From contig JALHNQ010000031.1 in NCBI GenBank assembly GCA_022843405.1, positions 5,905 through 39,645 on the forward strand: 33,741 nt of DNA, in the 5' to 3' direction. Numbering within the stretch: the stretch's first letter is position 1; every line of letters begins with the position of its first letter. The stretch is from Methylocystis sp. GTDB lineage: Bacteria; Pseudomonadota; Alphaproteobacteria; Rhizobiales; Beijerinckiaceae. Below the pieces are notes generated by a model that was not told the DNA's origin, searched no databases, and saw only the letters and a program-made list of their open reading frames with translations. This document shows positions 1 to 7,338 of this stretch, in pieces. Both the position numbers and the translations under genes were made by a program.

Positions 1-1013
1 GGATCGAAACCCAATTTCTCCATCTGCCGCATCATGTTGACGTGATGCGGATCGACGATGACGCGCTTTTCGTCGATCATGAGAATGTTCATGCTGAGCC
101 ATTTGCCGCACATCGACGTGATCGCCAGAATGCGGTCGTTGATCGGATCGGGCTCAGGCGCGACGAGAATGTCCCATTTCTTCAAAATGTCGGGCAGCTC
201 ATCGGGATTGATATATTCCGGATTGATCAGCAGCCGGCCCGGCCCCAGCGGCAGAATCGTCGTGTCGATATGCATCGGGTTCGGGCAACGGCTCTTGATT
301 TCGTGAATGCGATAGCCCTCGCCGAGATGGCGGCGCAGCCAGTCGATGCCCATGGCGTTCGTCACATTGGAGCGCGTGACGAAAATGTCGCGGCCGCAGC
401 GGAAGAAATCGGCGGCGTCGAACACCGGCTCGAATTCGGTGAGAATGTAGCGGATCTCCTCGCCCTTCTCCGGGAGTTTGAAATCAGGGTCGAAGAGTTC
501 GTCGGTGAGCTGGGGCTTTGGCGCCGAAGTCCAGCGCGCGCCACGGCGAAAATAGTCCTTTAGGATTTCGCGATAGGAGTGGGTTTCGAAATAGCGGCAA
601 GGCCAGGCCATTGGCGTTTCAAGAATCTCGTCGCCGAAAACAAGCATGGAGTCGCGCGGACAGGAATTGCAAAAGCCGCGTGACGACCAGTGCGGCGTCG
701 AGAATTTCGCCTTGTGGTTGACGGCGTTCGGTCGCGTTACCGTGACGCCGAGCGACTCGAGCAAAGCGACAAAGCCATCGAGTTCCCGCTGCGCCGGCTC
801 GATCATGAATTTCGGAAAGCGAAATCCGGCGGCGAGCGACTGGGCGCGCGCGGCCATGCCGGGAATGTTGCAGGTGACGACCGGATGGTCGGACGGAATG
901 GTCGAGCCTTCGAGGCGCCCGACGATGATCTCCTCCAATGGATCCCATTCGTTATGAGAATTGACCGGACATTCCGCAGCAATCGCGGATCCCACAGATG
1001 CATGGATATTCAT
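1..1013 (-). CDS. Glycine/arginine amidinotransferase (AGAT family), 3' end cut by window
   Basis: Reading the minus strand from the ATG at 1013 gives 337 residues that run off the left edge. The sequence aligns by eye along its length with vertebrate GATM and bacterial AGAT-like enzymes: NEWDPLEEIIVGR near residues 21-33, FDAADF at 198-203, NPMHID at 245-250 and GKWLSMNILMIDEKR at 303-317. Asp199 and His248 keep the 49-residue spacing of the human catalytic Asp254/His303; the nucleophilic Cys would lie beyond the window. The family moves an amidino group from arginine to an amine such as glycine, and bacterial members often serve specialised metabolism (the CyrA and AmtA type). The acceptor cannot be told from sequence. 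The gene is divergent from rpmI with no visible partner. The family is clear, the substrate open. Confidence 0.88.
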   Translation of the reverse strand, partial: MNIHASVGSAIAAECPVNSHNEWDPLEEIIVGRLEGSTIPSDHPVVTCNIPGMAARAQSLAAGFRFPKFMIEPAQRELDGFVALLESLGVTVTRPNAVNHKAKFSTPHWSSRGFCNSCPRDSMLVFGDEILETPMAWPCRYFETHSYREILKDYFRRGARWTSAPKPQLTDELFDPDFKLPEKGEEIRYILTEFEPVFDAADFFRCGRDIFVTRSNVTNAMGIDWLRRHLGEGYRIHEIKSRCPNPMHIDTTILPLGPGRLLINPEYINPDELPDILKKWDILVAPEPDPINDRILAITSMCGKWLSMNILMIDEKRVIVDPHHVNMMRQMEKLGFD

Positions 1014-1146
1014 AATGTCGCCCCGGAATCGTTTCCAGCGAGAGACTTCTAGCGCTTTTGGACTGTTCTTCAAGTCGTGGGAAAAAGCGTCCGATTTCTT
1101 AGGTTTAACGATGCGCCGGCGGAAGCCTTACTCGTTTTGTTCTCGG

Positions 1147-1176
1147 TTGAAGCCCCTTTTTGCGGGCCGACTATGT
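1147..1176 (+). promoter_or_regulatory. Candidate sigma-70 promoter of rpmI-rplT
   Basis: TTGAAG at 1147-1152 and CTATGT at 1171-1176 are separated by 18 nt, a fair match to the alphaproteobacterial housekeeping pattern. Initiation here would give a leader of about 190 nt before the rpmI ATG. This is by eye only; no start-site data. Confidence 0.35.
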
Positions 1177-1263
1177 CGCCAAGAGCGGGCGCAGTCCACT
1201 CCGGACGCCCCTTTGCGACGACTTGTCTTTTCCTGCGCATTGCGAGATAAGGCGCGCTTCACA

Positions 1264-1304
1264 GAACCGCCCGGCCAGTGATGGGCTGCCGTGGCGGTTC
1301 TTTC
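1264..1304 (+). terminator. Hairpin with short U-run in the rpmI leader (candidate attenuator)
   Basis: GAACCGCC at 1264-1271 pairs perfectly with GGCGGTTC at 1293-1300 and is followed by TTTC. It lies between the candidate promoter and rpmI, so it could act as an attenuator of the L35-L20 operon. In other bacteria L20 represses its operon through leader RNA; that this applies here is inference. The long loop (21 nt) and short U-run make it a weak terminator. Confidence 0.4.
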
Positions 1305-1375
1305 GCTCGCGCGAAGCTGCGCCGGCCGATCGGGCTGGCGCTTAAGAACAACGGGCGCAGGCCCAGGAGAGCAAA

Positions 1376-1576
1376 ATGCCCAAGCTGAAGACGAAATCGG
1401 GCGCGAAAAAGCGCTTCAAGATCACCGGAACCGGGAAAGTGGTTTACGCCCAGCAGGGCAAGCGCCACGGCATGATCAAGCGGACGAACAAGCAGATCAG
1501 GAATCTGCGCGGCACGAACGTCTTGTTCAAGACTGATGGCGACAACGTCAAGAAATACTTCCTGCCGAACGGCTGA
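1376..1576 (+). CDS. rpmI: 50S ribosomal protein L35
   Basis: The 66-residue product starts [14 protein letters not shown], the signature of bacterial L35, and has the usual length and strongly basic composition. It is a small structural protein of the large ribosomal subunit. AGGAG at about 1367-1371 stands just ahead of the ATG at 1376 as ribosome-binding site. rplT follows 35 bp downstream and is almost certainly cotranscribed. The operon has a long structured leader, so autogenous control is plausible. infC is missing upstream and pheS downstream, so the classic infC-rpmI-rplT-pheST cluster is split in this genome. Confidence 0.98.
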   Translation: MPKLKTKSGAKKRFKITGTGKVVYAQQGKRHGMIKRTNKQIRNLRGTNVLFKTDGDNVKKYFLPNG

Positions 1577-1611
1577 TCCGCAGCACGCTTTTTCCGCAAA
1601 GGAGTTTCGTC

Positions 1612-1977
1612 ATGGCTCGCGTCAAGCGCGGCGTCGCCGCTCACGCCAAACACAAGAAGACCCTCAAGGCCGCCAAAGGCTTCTACGGCCGCCGCAAGAA
1701 CACCATCCGCGCCGCCAAGGCCGCCGTCGACCGCTCGATGCAATATGCGACGCGCGATCGCAAGGCGAAGAAGCGCACCTTCCGCGCGCTATGGATTCAA
1801 CGGCTCAACGCCGCCGTGCGCGAGCACGGCCTGACTTATTCGCGCTTCATCGATGGCCTCGCCAAGGCCGGCGTGACGGTTGACCGCAAGGTCCTGTCGG
1901 AACTCGCCATCCATCAGCCGGAAGCCTTCGCGGCGATCGTGGCGCAGGCGAAATCGGCGCTGCCGCTGGCGGCCTGA
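1612..1977 (+). CDS. rplT: 50S ribosomal protein L20
   Basis: The 121-residue product matches L20 throughout: the basic N-terminal extension ([16 protein letters not shown]), FYGRRKN at about 23-29, and the C-terminal globular half with [14 protein letters not shown]20 binds 23S rRNA early in large-subunit assembly and in several bacteria represses its own operon through leader RNA. AAAGGAG lies 8 nt ahead of the ATG. It is the second gene after rpmI and is closed by a strong hairpin with a T-run at 2004-2033, so the operon is just these two genes. Confidence 0.98.
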   Translation: MARVKRGVAAHAKHKKTLKAAKGFYGRRKNTIRAAKAAVDRSMQYATRDRKAKKRTFRALWIQRLNAAVREHGLTYSRFIDGLAKAGVTVDRKVLSELAIHQPEAFAAIVAQAKSALPLAA

Positions 1978-2003
1978 AGACTGAGATCGCGAACAAATGA
2001 GAG

Positions 2004-2033
2004 CCTCCCGTAGCTTTGCTCCGGGAGGTTTTT
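2004..2033 (+). terminator. Rho-independent terminator of rpmI-rplT
   Basis: CCTCCCG (2004-2010) pairs with CGGGAGG (2022-2028) across an 11-nt loop and is followed directly by TTTTT. It begins 26 bp after the rplT stop. Confidence 0.85.
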
Positions 2034-2170
2034 GGTTTTGGAGCGTTTCGAATTCCTTTCGCACTGAGGCGTTTGGCGCTTCGGCGGCTTGCTCGGAGCC
2101 CGTCTGGAATGGCGTCGTCTCGCTTCCGCGCCAGGTCGCTCTATAATCTCGCGACGATCTAGGGCGGAGC

Positions 2171-3610
2171 ATGACCGACACATATGATCTCATCGTCATC
2201 GGCGGCGGTCCCGGCGGCTATGTCGCCGCGATCCGCGCCGCGCAACTCGGGCTGAAGACCGCAGTCGTCGAGCGCGAGCATCTCGGCGGCATTTGCCTGA
2301 ACTGGGGCTGCATCCCGACGAAGGCGCTGCTGCGCTCGGCCGAGGTCTATCGGCTCGCCAAGGAGGGCGAACGGTTCGGCGTTTCCGAAGGCGCCCCCAA
2401 AGCTGATGTCGCGCGCATCGTCGCGCATTCGCGCGAAGCGGCGGCGCGGCTCAATGGCGGCGTCGCCTTTCTTCTCAAGAAGAACAAGATCGACGTCATT
2501 TGGGGCGAGGCGACGATCGTCGCAAAGGGCGAGGTCCGGGTCGGCGCGTCGACCAAGGCGCCAATGCTGCCGCAATTGCCGGCGCCGAAAACGACGCTTG
2601 GGGATGGGCTCTATCGGGCGAAGCACATCATCGTCGCGACCGGCGCGCACCCGCGCGTTCTGCCGGGGCTCGAGCCTGATGGGCGACTGGTCTGGACTTA
2701 TTTCGAGGCGATGAAGCCTGAGAGCTTTCCCAAATCGCTGCTCATCGTCGGCGCGGGCGCCATCGGCGTCGAATTCGCCTCATTCTATCGGACGTTCGGC
2801 GTCGAAGTGATTCTCGTCGAAGCGCTGCCGCATATTCTCCCAAGCGAAGACGAAGAGATCGCCGCTCTGGCGCATCGATCGTTCAAAAAGCAGGGGATCG
2901 ACATCCGCGTCGCGACGACGGTGACGGGCGTCGAGAAGAAAGCCGACAGTCTCGTCGTCAGTCTGAAGGCTGCAAATGGCGAGACTCAGACGCTCGAAGT
3001 CGAGCGCGCGCTGTCGGCAATCGGCGTCGTCGCCAATGTCGAAAGTCTCGGATTGGAGGCGCTCGGCGTCGCCCTTGAGCGTGGGGTTATCAAGATCGAC
3101 GGCCTGGGGCGCACCAATGTCGACGGCGTTTACGCGATCGGCGATGTCGCCGGCGGTCCGATGCTCGCCCATAAGGCGGAGCATGAGGGCGTTTCCTGCG
3201 TCGAGGCGATCGCAGGATTAAACGCCCATGCGCTCGACAGATCGCGCGTGCCGGGCTGCACCTATTGTCACCCGCAAGTCGCCTCGGCCGGCCTGACCGA
3301 AGCGAAGGCGAAAGAGCAGGGGTTTGAAGTGAAGATCGGCCGCTTCCCCTATCTCGCTAATGGCAAGGCGATCGCTCTCGGCGAACTCGAAGGGCTGGTG
3401 AAGACGATCTTCGACGCCAAGAGCGGGCGGCTGCTCGGCGCGCATATTTTTGGGGTGGAAGCGACGGAGCTGATTCAGGGCTTCGTCATCGCGATGAATC
3501 TCGAGACGACCGAAGAAGAGCTGATCCGCACGATCTTTCCGCATCCGACGCTATCGGAAACGATGCATGAGAGCGTGCTCGCCGCCTTCGGCCGGGCGAT
3601 TCACGTTTGA
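2171..3610 (+). CDS. lpd: Dihydrolipoyl dehydrogenase (E3)
   Basis: The 479-residue flavoprotein reoxidises the dihydrolipoyl groups of 2-oxoacid dehydrogenase or glycine-cleavage complexes, passing electrons through FAD to NAD+. Visible features are the N-terminal FAD-binding GGGPGG (11-16), the redox-active disulfide GGICLNWGCIPTK (Cys42 and Cys47), the NAD-binding GAGAIGVE loop near 195, the second FAD motif (YAIGDVAGG) and the C-terminal catalytic dyad His458-Glu463 in HPTLSE. Length is normal for E3. The ATG at 2171 follows AGGGCGGAG closely. No E1 or E2 genes are adjacent, so this may be a shared or second E3 and the partner complex is unknown. It sits between the rplT terminator and a palindromic repeat. 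Confidence 0.95.
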   Translation: MTDTYDLIVIGGGPGGYVAAIRAAQLGLKTAVVEREHLGGICLNWGCIPTKALLRSAEVYRLAKEGERFGVSEGAPKADVARIVAHSREAAARLNGGVAFLLKKNKIDVIWGEATIVAKGEVRVGASTKAPMLPQLPAPKTTLGDGLYRAKHIIVATGAHPRVLPGLEPDGRLVWTYFEAMKPESFPKSLLIVGAGAIGVEFASFYRTFGVEVILVEALPHILPSEDEEIAALAHRSFKKQGIDIRVATTVTGVEKKADSLVVSLKAANGETQTLEVERALSAIGVVANVESLGLEALGVALERGVIKIDGLGRTNVDGVYAIGDVAGGPMLAHKAEHEGVSCVEAIAGLNAHALDRSRVPGCTYCHPQVASAGLTEAKAKEQGFEVKIGRFPYLANGKAIALGELEGLVKTIFDAKSGRLLGAHIFGVEATELIQGFVIAMNLETTEEELIRTIFPHPTLSETMHESVLAAFGRAIHV

Positions 3611-3629
3611 GATTCGCGCCAGCACGGAT

Positions 3630-3735
3630 GTCATTCCCGACGCGCGCTTCGCGCGCGATCGGGAATTCAGACTCATAACAAATGTCCTAGATGTTGCTCT
3701 GGATCCCCGATCGCGCTCGCGCGCGTCGGGGATGA
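3630..3735. repeat. Pair of GC-rich intergenic palindromes between lpd and phaC
   Basis: Two hairpins stand in mirrored orientation. 3631-3666 reads TCATTCCCGACGCGCG.. to ..CGATCGGGAAT; 3701-3735 reads GGATCCCCGATCGCG.. to ..GCGTCGGGGATGA. The second is close to the reverse complement of the first, so the whole can fold as one large structure. It separates convergent genes and may serve as a bidirectional terminator; a dispersed REP-like family is likely. Confidence 0.7.
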
Positions 3736-3775
3736 CCCGTTGGGACGGAATGCATGTAAGCGTTATCTCTGCGCG

Positions 3776-5659
3776 TCAGCTCTGCAACACGTAGGTTCCC
3801 GGCGCGTCGCAGAGCGCCTGGCCGATCGCAGGCGGCGCAATCGGCGGGCCGGAACGCGCGGCGAGCCAGGCGATCCATTCCGGCCACCATGAGCCTTCCC
3901 TCACCGTCGCGATCTTCACCCATTCGTCGGGGTCGGCGTAATGTTCGTCGTCGACGCGCGTCGTGAAGCGATAGCCGCCGCGCTTCTTTTCCGGCTCGGA
4001 AACGATGCCGGCGTTATGCCCGCCGCTCGTCAGCAGGAAGGTGATTTCGACGTCGGCGAGCAGGTGAATCTTGTAAACCGAGCGCCAGGGGGCGACATGA
4101 TCGCGCTCCGTGCCGACAGCGAAGATCGGCGCGGAAATTTCGTTAAGTGCGACGGCGCCGCCATTGGCGCGAAGCCGGCCCTCAGCGAGATCATTGTTGA
4201 GGAAGAGCCGGCGCAAATATTCCGAATGCATCTTGTAGGGCATGCGCGTCGTATCGGCGTTCCAGGCCATCAAATCGGTCATCGGCTCGCGCTCGCCCAT
4301 CAGATAGGACTTGAGCGCATAGGACCAGACGAGATCGTTGGAGCGCAGGAGTTGGAACGCGCCGGCCATTTCCTTGGAGTCGAGAAAGCCGTGCTCCCAC
4401 ATCAAATCTTCGAGGAAAGCGAGCTGGCTCTCATTGACGAAGAGCGTCAGTTCGCCGGCTTCCGAGAAATCGGTTTGCGCCGCGAGCAAGCTCACGCTCT
4501 TGAGACGATCGTCATTGTCCCGCGCCATGGCGGCCGCGGCGATGGCGAGCAGCGTTCCGCCCAGGCAATAGCCGGCCGCATGAATCTTGCGGTCCGGCAT
4601 GACCCGCGAGATCGCGTCGAGCGCGGCCATCACGCCGTGTCGGCGATAGGCCTCCATATCGAGGTCCCGATCTTCGGCGCTCGGATTGCGCCAGGAAATC
4701 ATGAACACGGTGAAGCCTTGCTCGGTCAGATAGCGGACGAGCGAATTATGAGGCGAGAGATCGAGAATGTAATATTTCATGATCCAGGCCGGCGTGATGA
4801 GCACCGGCTCGGGCCGCACCGTCTCGCTCGACGGCGCATACTGGATGAGTTCGATCAGCCGGTTGCGGTAGATCACCTTCCCAGGCGTGATTGCGACGTT
4901 CTTCCCCGGTACGAAGGCTTCGGCGCCGACCGGCCGCTTACCGCCGGCCCGCCGCTCCATGTCTTCGAGAAAATTCTGCAAGCCGTAGAGCAGATTGACG
5001 CCGCCGGTCTCGAATGTTCGCTGCAGCGCCTCGGGATTGGTCAGCAGGAAATTCGACGGCGAGAACATGTCGAGCAATTGCCGCGAGGCGAATTCGACGA
5101 CATTTTCATGCTGCTTGGTGACGCCGCCGATGCCCGTCGTGGCGTTGTGCCACCATTGCTGATTGAGCAAGAAAGCCTGGTAGAGCAGCGCATAAGGCCA
5201 GGTCCGCCACGCTTCGCCGGAAAACCTCTTGTCTTGCGGCAGCGGCTTGATGCAGGGCGCGGTGTTCGGCTGCAGCGCGCAGCGCCAAGCGTAACTGGCG
5301 AAGCGCCAGCTCTTGCGCGCCGCCTTTTCGGCAAGCTGCATTTGCCTTCCCGGCGAAGAGGCGAGATGCGCCGCCCAGTCCCAATATGCGCCCGCCATGG
5401 CGGCAGGCGAAAGGCCTCCGGTCAGATGCGCGACGCTCGCATGAAGCGAGCGGTCAATGACGTCGCCGAGCGCCGCGTAGCCGTATGAATCTCTGTCGGT
5501 CGCGCGTTCCGCCGCCAGAAAAGCATTGGGCCAGGCCTCGACGAAGGACTTCGGCGCGAGCTGCGGAAAGCCGTGAACCAGGTTGGGTTGGACGGGGATG
5601 GAGGATGTCTGCCCTGCGCGCGCCTGATCGGGCGGCGCGATATTCGCGATGGTCATCAT
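3776..5659 (-). CDS. phaC: Class I polyhydroxyalkanoate synthase
   Basis: The enzyme polymerises (R)-3-hydroxyacyl-CoA into PHA on storage granules. The 627-residue sequence has the conserved N-terminal region (KSFVEAWPNAFLA) and an alpha/beta-hydrolase core with the lipase-like box GYCLGG, in which Cys365 is the nucleophile. The catalytic Asp520 is in TERDHVAPW and His548 in SGGHNAGIV; WWPEW near 592 is typical of the family. Length fits class I (about 590-630). AAGGGAAGG lies just upstream; ATG at 5659 or the next ATG at 5656 both fit, while a GTG at 5662 sits too close to the Shine-Dalgarno. No phaE, phaR, phaA or phaB is adjacent. It diverges from a peroxiredoxin. Confidence 0.95.
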   Translation of the reverse strand: MMTIANIAPPDQARAGQTSSIPVQPNLVHGFPQLAPKSFVEAWPNAFLAAERATDRDSYGYAALGDVIDRSLHASVAHLTGGLSPAAMAGAYWDWAAHLASSPGRQMQLAEKAARKSWRFASYAWRCALQPNTAPCIKPLPQDKRFSGEAWRTWPYALLYQAFLLNQQWWHNATTGIGGVTKQHENVVEFASRQLLDMFSPSNFLLTNPEALQRTFETGGVNLLYGLQNFLEDMERRAGGKRPVGAEAFVPGKNVAITPGKVIYRNRLIELIQYAPSSETVRPEPVLITPAWIMKYYILDLSPHNSLVRYLTEQGFTVFMISWRNPSAEDRDLDMEAYRRHGVMAALDAISRVMPDRKIHAAGYCLGGTLLAIAAAAMARDNDDRLKSVSLLAAQTDFSEAGELTLFVNESQLAFLEDLMWEHGFLDSKEMAGAFQLLRSNDLVWSYALKSYLMGEREPMTDLMAWNADTTRMPYKMHSEYLRRLFLNNDLAEGRLRANGGAVALNEISAPIFAVGTERDHVAPWRSVYKIHLLADVEITFLLTSGGHNAGIVSEPEKKRGGYRFTTRVDDEHYADPDEWVKIATVREGSWWPEWIAWLAARSGPPIAPPAIGQALCDAPGTYVLQS

Positions 5660-5806
5660 CACCTTCCCTTAGGCCGAGGCGTTCGGCGCCTGAGATTCTA
5701 TTTTAGATGATGCTGCGCCGCAACATGGGCGTTGGGCCGGACTTGGCGGGGCTGCGAGCGTTACCATCTGCTCGTGAAGACATATCGACCGCTTAGGGAG
5801 GCCGTC

Positions 5807-6349
5807 ATGAGAGCTATCGCCGCCGCCATGCTGACGCTCGTTTCCACCGCCGCGCTCGCCGCTCTCCGGCGCGGCGACGCCGCGCCGGACTTCACTCTGC
5901 AGGCGGCGCAGGGCGGCAAGGAATTCTCCTTCTCGCTGCGACAGGCGCTCGCGACGGGACCGGTCGTGCTCTATTTCTATCCAAAGTCGTTCACCAGCGT
6001 CTGCACCGTCGAGGCGCATGAATTCGCCGAAGCCATGGAGCAATTCACCGCTTTGGGCGCAAGCGTCATCGGCGTGTCGAGCGACAAGATCGCCACCCAG
6101 CGCGAATTTTCATCGAAGGAATGTCGGGATAAATTCCCGGTCGGCGCCGATCCAGACTTCCAAGTCATCAACGCCTATGACGCGGCCTTCAAGGTCCCGA
6201 TCGCCGGGGCAATGTTCGCCAACCGCATTTCCTATGTGATCGCGCCCGACGGACGGATTCTGTCGGTCGTCGAGGATTCCGGCGCGACGATGCACATCCA
6301 GAATGCGCTCGCCGCCGTGAAGCGTTGGCGCGAGGCGCAGGGGAAGTGA
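5807..6349 (+). CDS. Exported peroxiredoxin (AhpC/TSA, BCP-like)
   Basis: This 180-residue thiol peroxidase would reduce peroxides. The ATG at 5807 follows AGGGAG by 6 nt and opens a clear signal peptide (MRAIAAAMLTLVSTAALA), so the mature enzyme should act in the periplasm; an upstream in-frame start would bury it. The fold signature is APDFTL (26-31), then YFYPKSFTSVC with the peroxidatic Cys66 in the usual TxxC position. A second Cys follows in SSKECRDKF at about 101 and may be the resolving residue. VGADPDF and the C-terminal part match AhpC/TSA. Most BCP-type proteins are cytosolic, so export is the notable point. It is divergent from phaC. Confidence 0.85.
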   Translation: MRAIAAAMLTLVSTAALAALRRGDAAPDFTLQAAQGGKEFSFSLRQALATGPVVLYFYPKSFTSVCTVEAHEFAEAMEQFTALGASVIGVSSDKIATQREFSSKECRDKFPVGADPDFQVINAYDAAFKVPIAGAMFANRISYVIAPDGRILSVVEDSGATMHIQNALAAVKRWREAQGK

Positions 6350-6364
6350 GACCGCGTCCTGCAA

Positions 6365-6724
6365 TCAACGGCGGCGAATCAGCCAGCGCAGCAGAACGAT
6401 CTGCGCGAGCAGCGCGGCGAAATGCGTGTTCCAATTGACGAAGATTGCGCAGGGCTCGTTCTCGTCGCCGCAGCCGAAGCTCTTTTCGAGCGGGGGAGCG
6501 AGGAGCCATCCGAGGGGCGCGCCGAGCGGAAAGGAGAGCGCCCGCATCGCCTCGCGCGCGAATCGCCCGGACGCGCGCAAGCGCTCCGACAGATCGTAAT
6601 CGTCATAAGCTGTGACATAGATCGCCAGAACGGCGATCGAGAGGGCGACAGTCGCGATCGCATAGGCCAGCCATGCGACGCGCAGCAACCGTTCTCGCCC
6701 GTCTTGCGGCGGGCCGTCGCTCAC
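6365..6724 (-). CDS. Small membrane protein of unknown function, coupled to irr
   Basis: I do not recognise this 119-residue protein. It has one strong membrane segment at about 15-38, a second hydrophobic stretch at about 70-80 and a third at 98-116, with the C-terminus ending in RWLIRRR (positive-inside). Two cysteines frame an acidic loop (FGCGDENEPC), which could form a disulfide outside the membrane. Its ATG overlaps the irr stop region by 4 nt, so it is translationally coupled to irr and probably shares its iron-linked expression. A role in iron or haem handling would be inference from this linkage alone. Confidence 0.7.
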   Translation of the reverse strand: MSDGPPQDGRERLLRVAWLAYAIATVALSIAVLAIYVTAYDDYDLSERLRASGRFAREAMRALSFPLGAPLGWLLAPPLEKSFGCGDENEPCAIFVNWNTHFAALLAQIVLLRWLIRRR

Positions 6725-7203
6725 CCCTTCTTCGGGCGAATGCGAATGATCACGTCGCAGCCGACGATTTCCATCCCCTCGGGCGGCGCCGGCAGTCGCG
6801 CGAATTCGACCGAGCCGTCGGCTGCGTCGAACATGCGGCCGGACCCTTCATCCATGAAATGATGGTGCGGCGAGATGCGCGTATGGAAGTAGGTGCGCGG
6901 CCCCTGCACGGCGATCTCGCGCAACAATCCCGCTTCGGCGAACTGGTTGAGCGTGTTGTAGACCGTGGAGAGCGACATGGTCAGACCGGCTTCGCGCGCC
7001 TCGGCGTGCAAGGCTTCGGCGCTCACATGGCGGTCGCCATTGCCGAACAGCAACCGGCTCAGGGAGAGACGCTGAACCGTTGGACGCAGACCAGCGGCGC
7101 GCAGCCGCGTTTTGAGGTCCGAGACCTTGGTCGCGCTTTCGGGGGATTGATCGCGCAGTTTGATCGAGCGGCCGAAACTTGTAGTCGAAGGTTGATGAGT
7201 CAT
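6721..7203 (-). CDS. irr: Iron response regulator Irr (Fur family)
   Basis: This 160-residue protein has the Fur winged-helix layout: LRAAGLRPTVQRLSLSRLLF (35-54), then GDRHVSAEALHAEA and the recognition region SLSTVYNTLNQFAEAGLL (78-94). The dimerisation half contains the His-rich SPHHHFMDEG (111-120), with HHH at 113-115 marking it as Irr rather than Fur, Zur or PerR. Irr represses iron-consuming and activates iron-saving genes in Rhizobiales according to haem status. No N-terminal Cys-Pro haem regulatory motif is visible, unlike Bradyrhizobium Irr, so haem sensing would rely on the HHH site (inference). A membrane-protein gene overlaps its stop. Confidence 0.9.
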   Translation of the reverse strand: MTHQPSTTSFGRSIKLRDQSPESATKVSDLKTRLRAAGLRPTVQRLSLSRLLFGNGDRHVSAEALHAEAREAGLTMSLSTVYNTLNQFAEAGLLREIAVQGPRTYFHTRISPHHHFMDEGSGRMFDAADGSVEFARLPAPPEGMEIVGCDVIIRIRPKKG

Positions 7204-7257
7204 TCTTCGTGACAGGCGAGCATCACTCGCTCCCTATTCCTACATTAAGCTTTTTTT

Positions 7258-7286
7258 AGTAGAGGGCAGCGCCCGTCCCCTGTCAA
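7258..7286 (-). promoter_or_regulatory. Candidate promoter of irr
   Basis: On the minus strand TTGACA (7286-7281) is followed after 17-19 nt by TCTACT/TACTAA (about 7263-7256), then an A-rich run. The perfect -35 box makes this a good candidate; the -10 is only fair. No clear palindromic iron-control box was found around it. Confidence 0.45.
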
Positions 7287-7338
7287 ACGAAATGGCGGAA
7301 GGTGTAATATTTCCAAAGAAGCAGCAAAGGACCGGCTA

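Larger units (their letters stand above)
1014..1375. other. Intergenic region between the amidinotransferase and rpmI
   Basis: This 362-bp stretch separates divergent genes. I see no credible coding sequence. It holds a candidate rpmI promoter (1147-1176), a bulged stem at about 1186-1207 (GGGC..GTCC with GGAC..GCCC) and a perfect 8-bp stem at 1264-1300. infC, which often precedes rpmI in bacteria, is not here. Confidence 0.6.

Noticed and set aside
1259-1468. Minus-strand open frame over the rpmI leader
   Set aside because: It overlaps rpmI and the hairpin and shows no conserved pattern.
2041-2170. Possible tRNA fragment near TTTCGAATTCC
   Set aside because: No acceptor or anticodon stem can be formed around it.
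3941-5488. Long plus-strand open frame of 515 codons opposite phaC
   Set aside because: It is a GC-rich mirror of phaC codons with Arg/Gly/Asp/Glu-biased sequence and no family motif; phaC has all catalytic residues.
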